Source: Paracoccaceae bacterium (GTDB lineage: Bacteria; Pseudomonadota; Alphaproteobacteria; Rhodobacterales; Rhodobacteraceae). Taken from it: 13,369 nucleotides of DNA. Made by a program: the position numbers and the translations under genes. Within the stretch, counting starts at the first letter, position 1, and each line of letters begins with the position of its first letter. The stretch covers positions 1 to 13,369 of the forward strand of contig JALVEX010000136.1 of NCBI GenBank assembly GCA_027030435.1. Reading direction: 5' to 3'. Positions 13,227 to 13,369 of this stretch are shown one piece after another. The notes under the pieces were generated by a model, which made no database searches, was not told the DNA's origin, and worked only from the letters and a program-made list of their open reading frames with translations.

Positions 13227-13369
13227 TCAGCCGTTACGGTGGTGGGCACCGTTTCTGCGATCATGCTTCCGTTCGCTGCCACGGGCTGCGCGGGGGCGGG
13301 GCTGGCTGCGAGGTGGTGCAGGCTGTCCCGGTTCGGTCTGAACGATGGCATAGGCGGGGGCGGACGGAG
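13227..13369 (-). CDS. C-terminal end of an unidentified convergent gene (runs off the window)
   Basis: A minus-strand frame without an internal stop enters from the right edge and ends at TGA 13229-13227. About 47 codons are visible. The peptide starts SAPAYAIVQTEPGQPAPP and becomes very basic and disordered (RPRAARGSERKHDRRNG then HHRNG). Such Arg/Gly/His-rich tails occur on RNA-binding proteins, for example DEAD-box helicases of the RhlE type, but the visible part is too short to assign. Third-position GC is only moderate. A convergent gene fits the terminator just to its left. It could also be a chance open frame. Confidence 0.4.
   Translation of the reverse strand, partial: PSAPAYAIVQTEPGQPAPPRSQPRPRAARGSERKHDRRNGAHHRNG

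Overview
The window is high-GC DNA with genes packed almost end to end. The gene content and style suggest an alphaproteobacterium, most likely of the Rhodobacterales: a Tat-exported amino-acid-type binding protein with a Liv-type ABC transporter next to acs, an ScfR/RamB-type regulator with a C-terminal CRICP cysteine motif, and a che operon that begins with a STAS gene. The lineage is inferred from gene style, not from a marker gene. I see no rRNA, tRNA, CRISPR array, insertion sequence or prophage gene.

Left half (1-6076, minus strand): one probable operon, read right to left. It holds a Tat-signal periplasmic binding protein, two permeases (LivH, LivM), two ATPases (LivG, LivF) and then acetyl-CoA synthetase (acs, cut by the window edge). 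The gaps are 3, 15, 10 and 53 nt, plus one 79-nt gap after the binding protein. That gap carries a strong 11-bp hairpin with a UCCG loop, which probably sets the ratio of binding protein to membrane genes.

Centre (6077-6322): a divergent control region. It contains a candidate ScfR-type operator, a plausible minus-strand promoter, and a leader with two hairpins that both show GAGG-containing loops. To the right, on the plus strand, lies a 491-aa ScfR-family regulator (XRE helix-turn-helix, a histidine-kinase-like dimerisation stretch, and a C-terminal DUF2083-like part). The simplest reading is that the regulator senses a short-chain acyl-CoA and controls uptake (ABC transporter) and activation (Acs) of a short-chain carboxylate. 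The substrate is inferred.

Right half (7987-13134, plus strand): a compact chemotaxis operon, STAS protein - cheY - cheA - cheW - cheR - cheY - small CheZ/CheT-like protein, with overlaps or gaps of at most 16 nt. The order resembles the rhizobial cluster cheS-cheY1-cheA-cheW-cheR-cheB-cheY2-cheD-cheT with cheB and cheD missing. The last gene is otherwise unannotatable, but it carries a DxxxQ motif on a predicted helix, which is the catalytic signature of CheZ-type CheY-P phosphatases. A probable terminator follows, and then the C-terminal end of a convergent minus-strand gene that runs off the window.

The most interesting points are the candidate phosphatase, the candidate acyl-CoA-responsive operator and transporter regulon, and the double hairpin leader.
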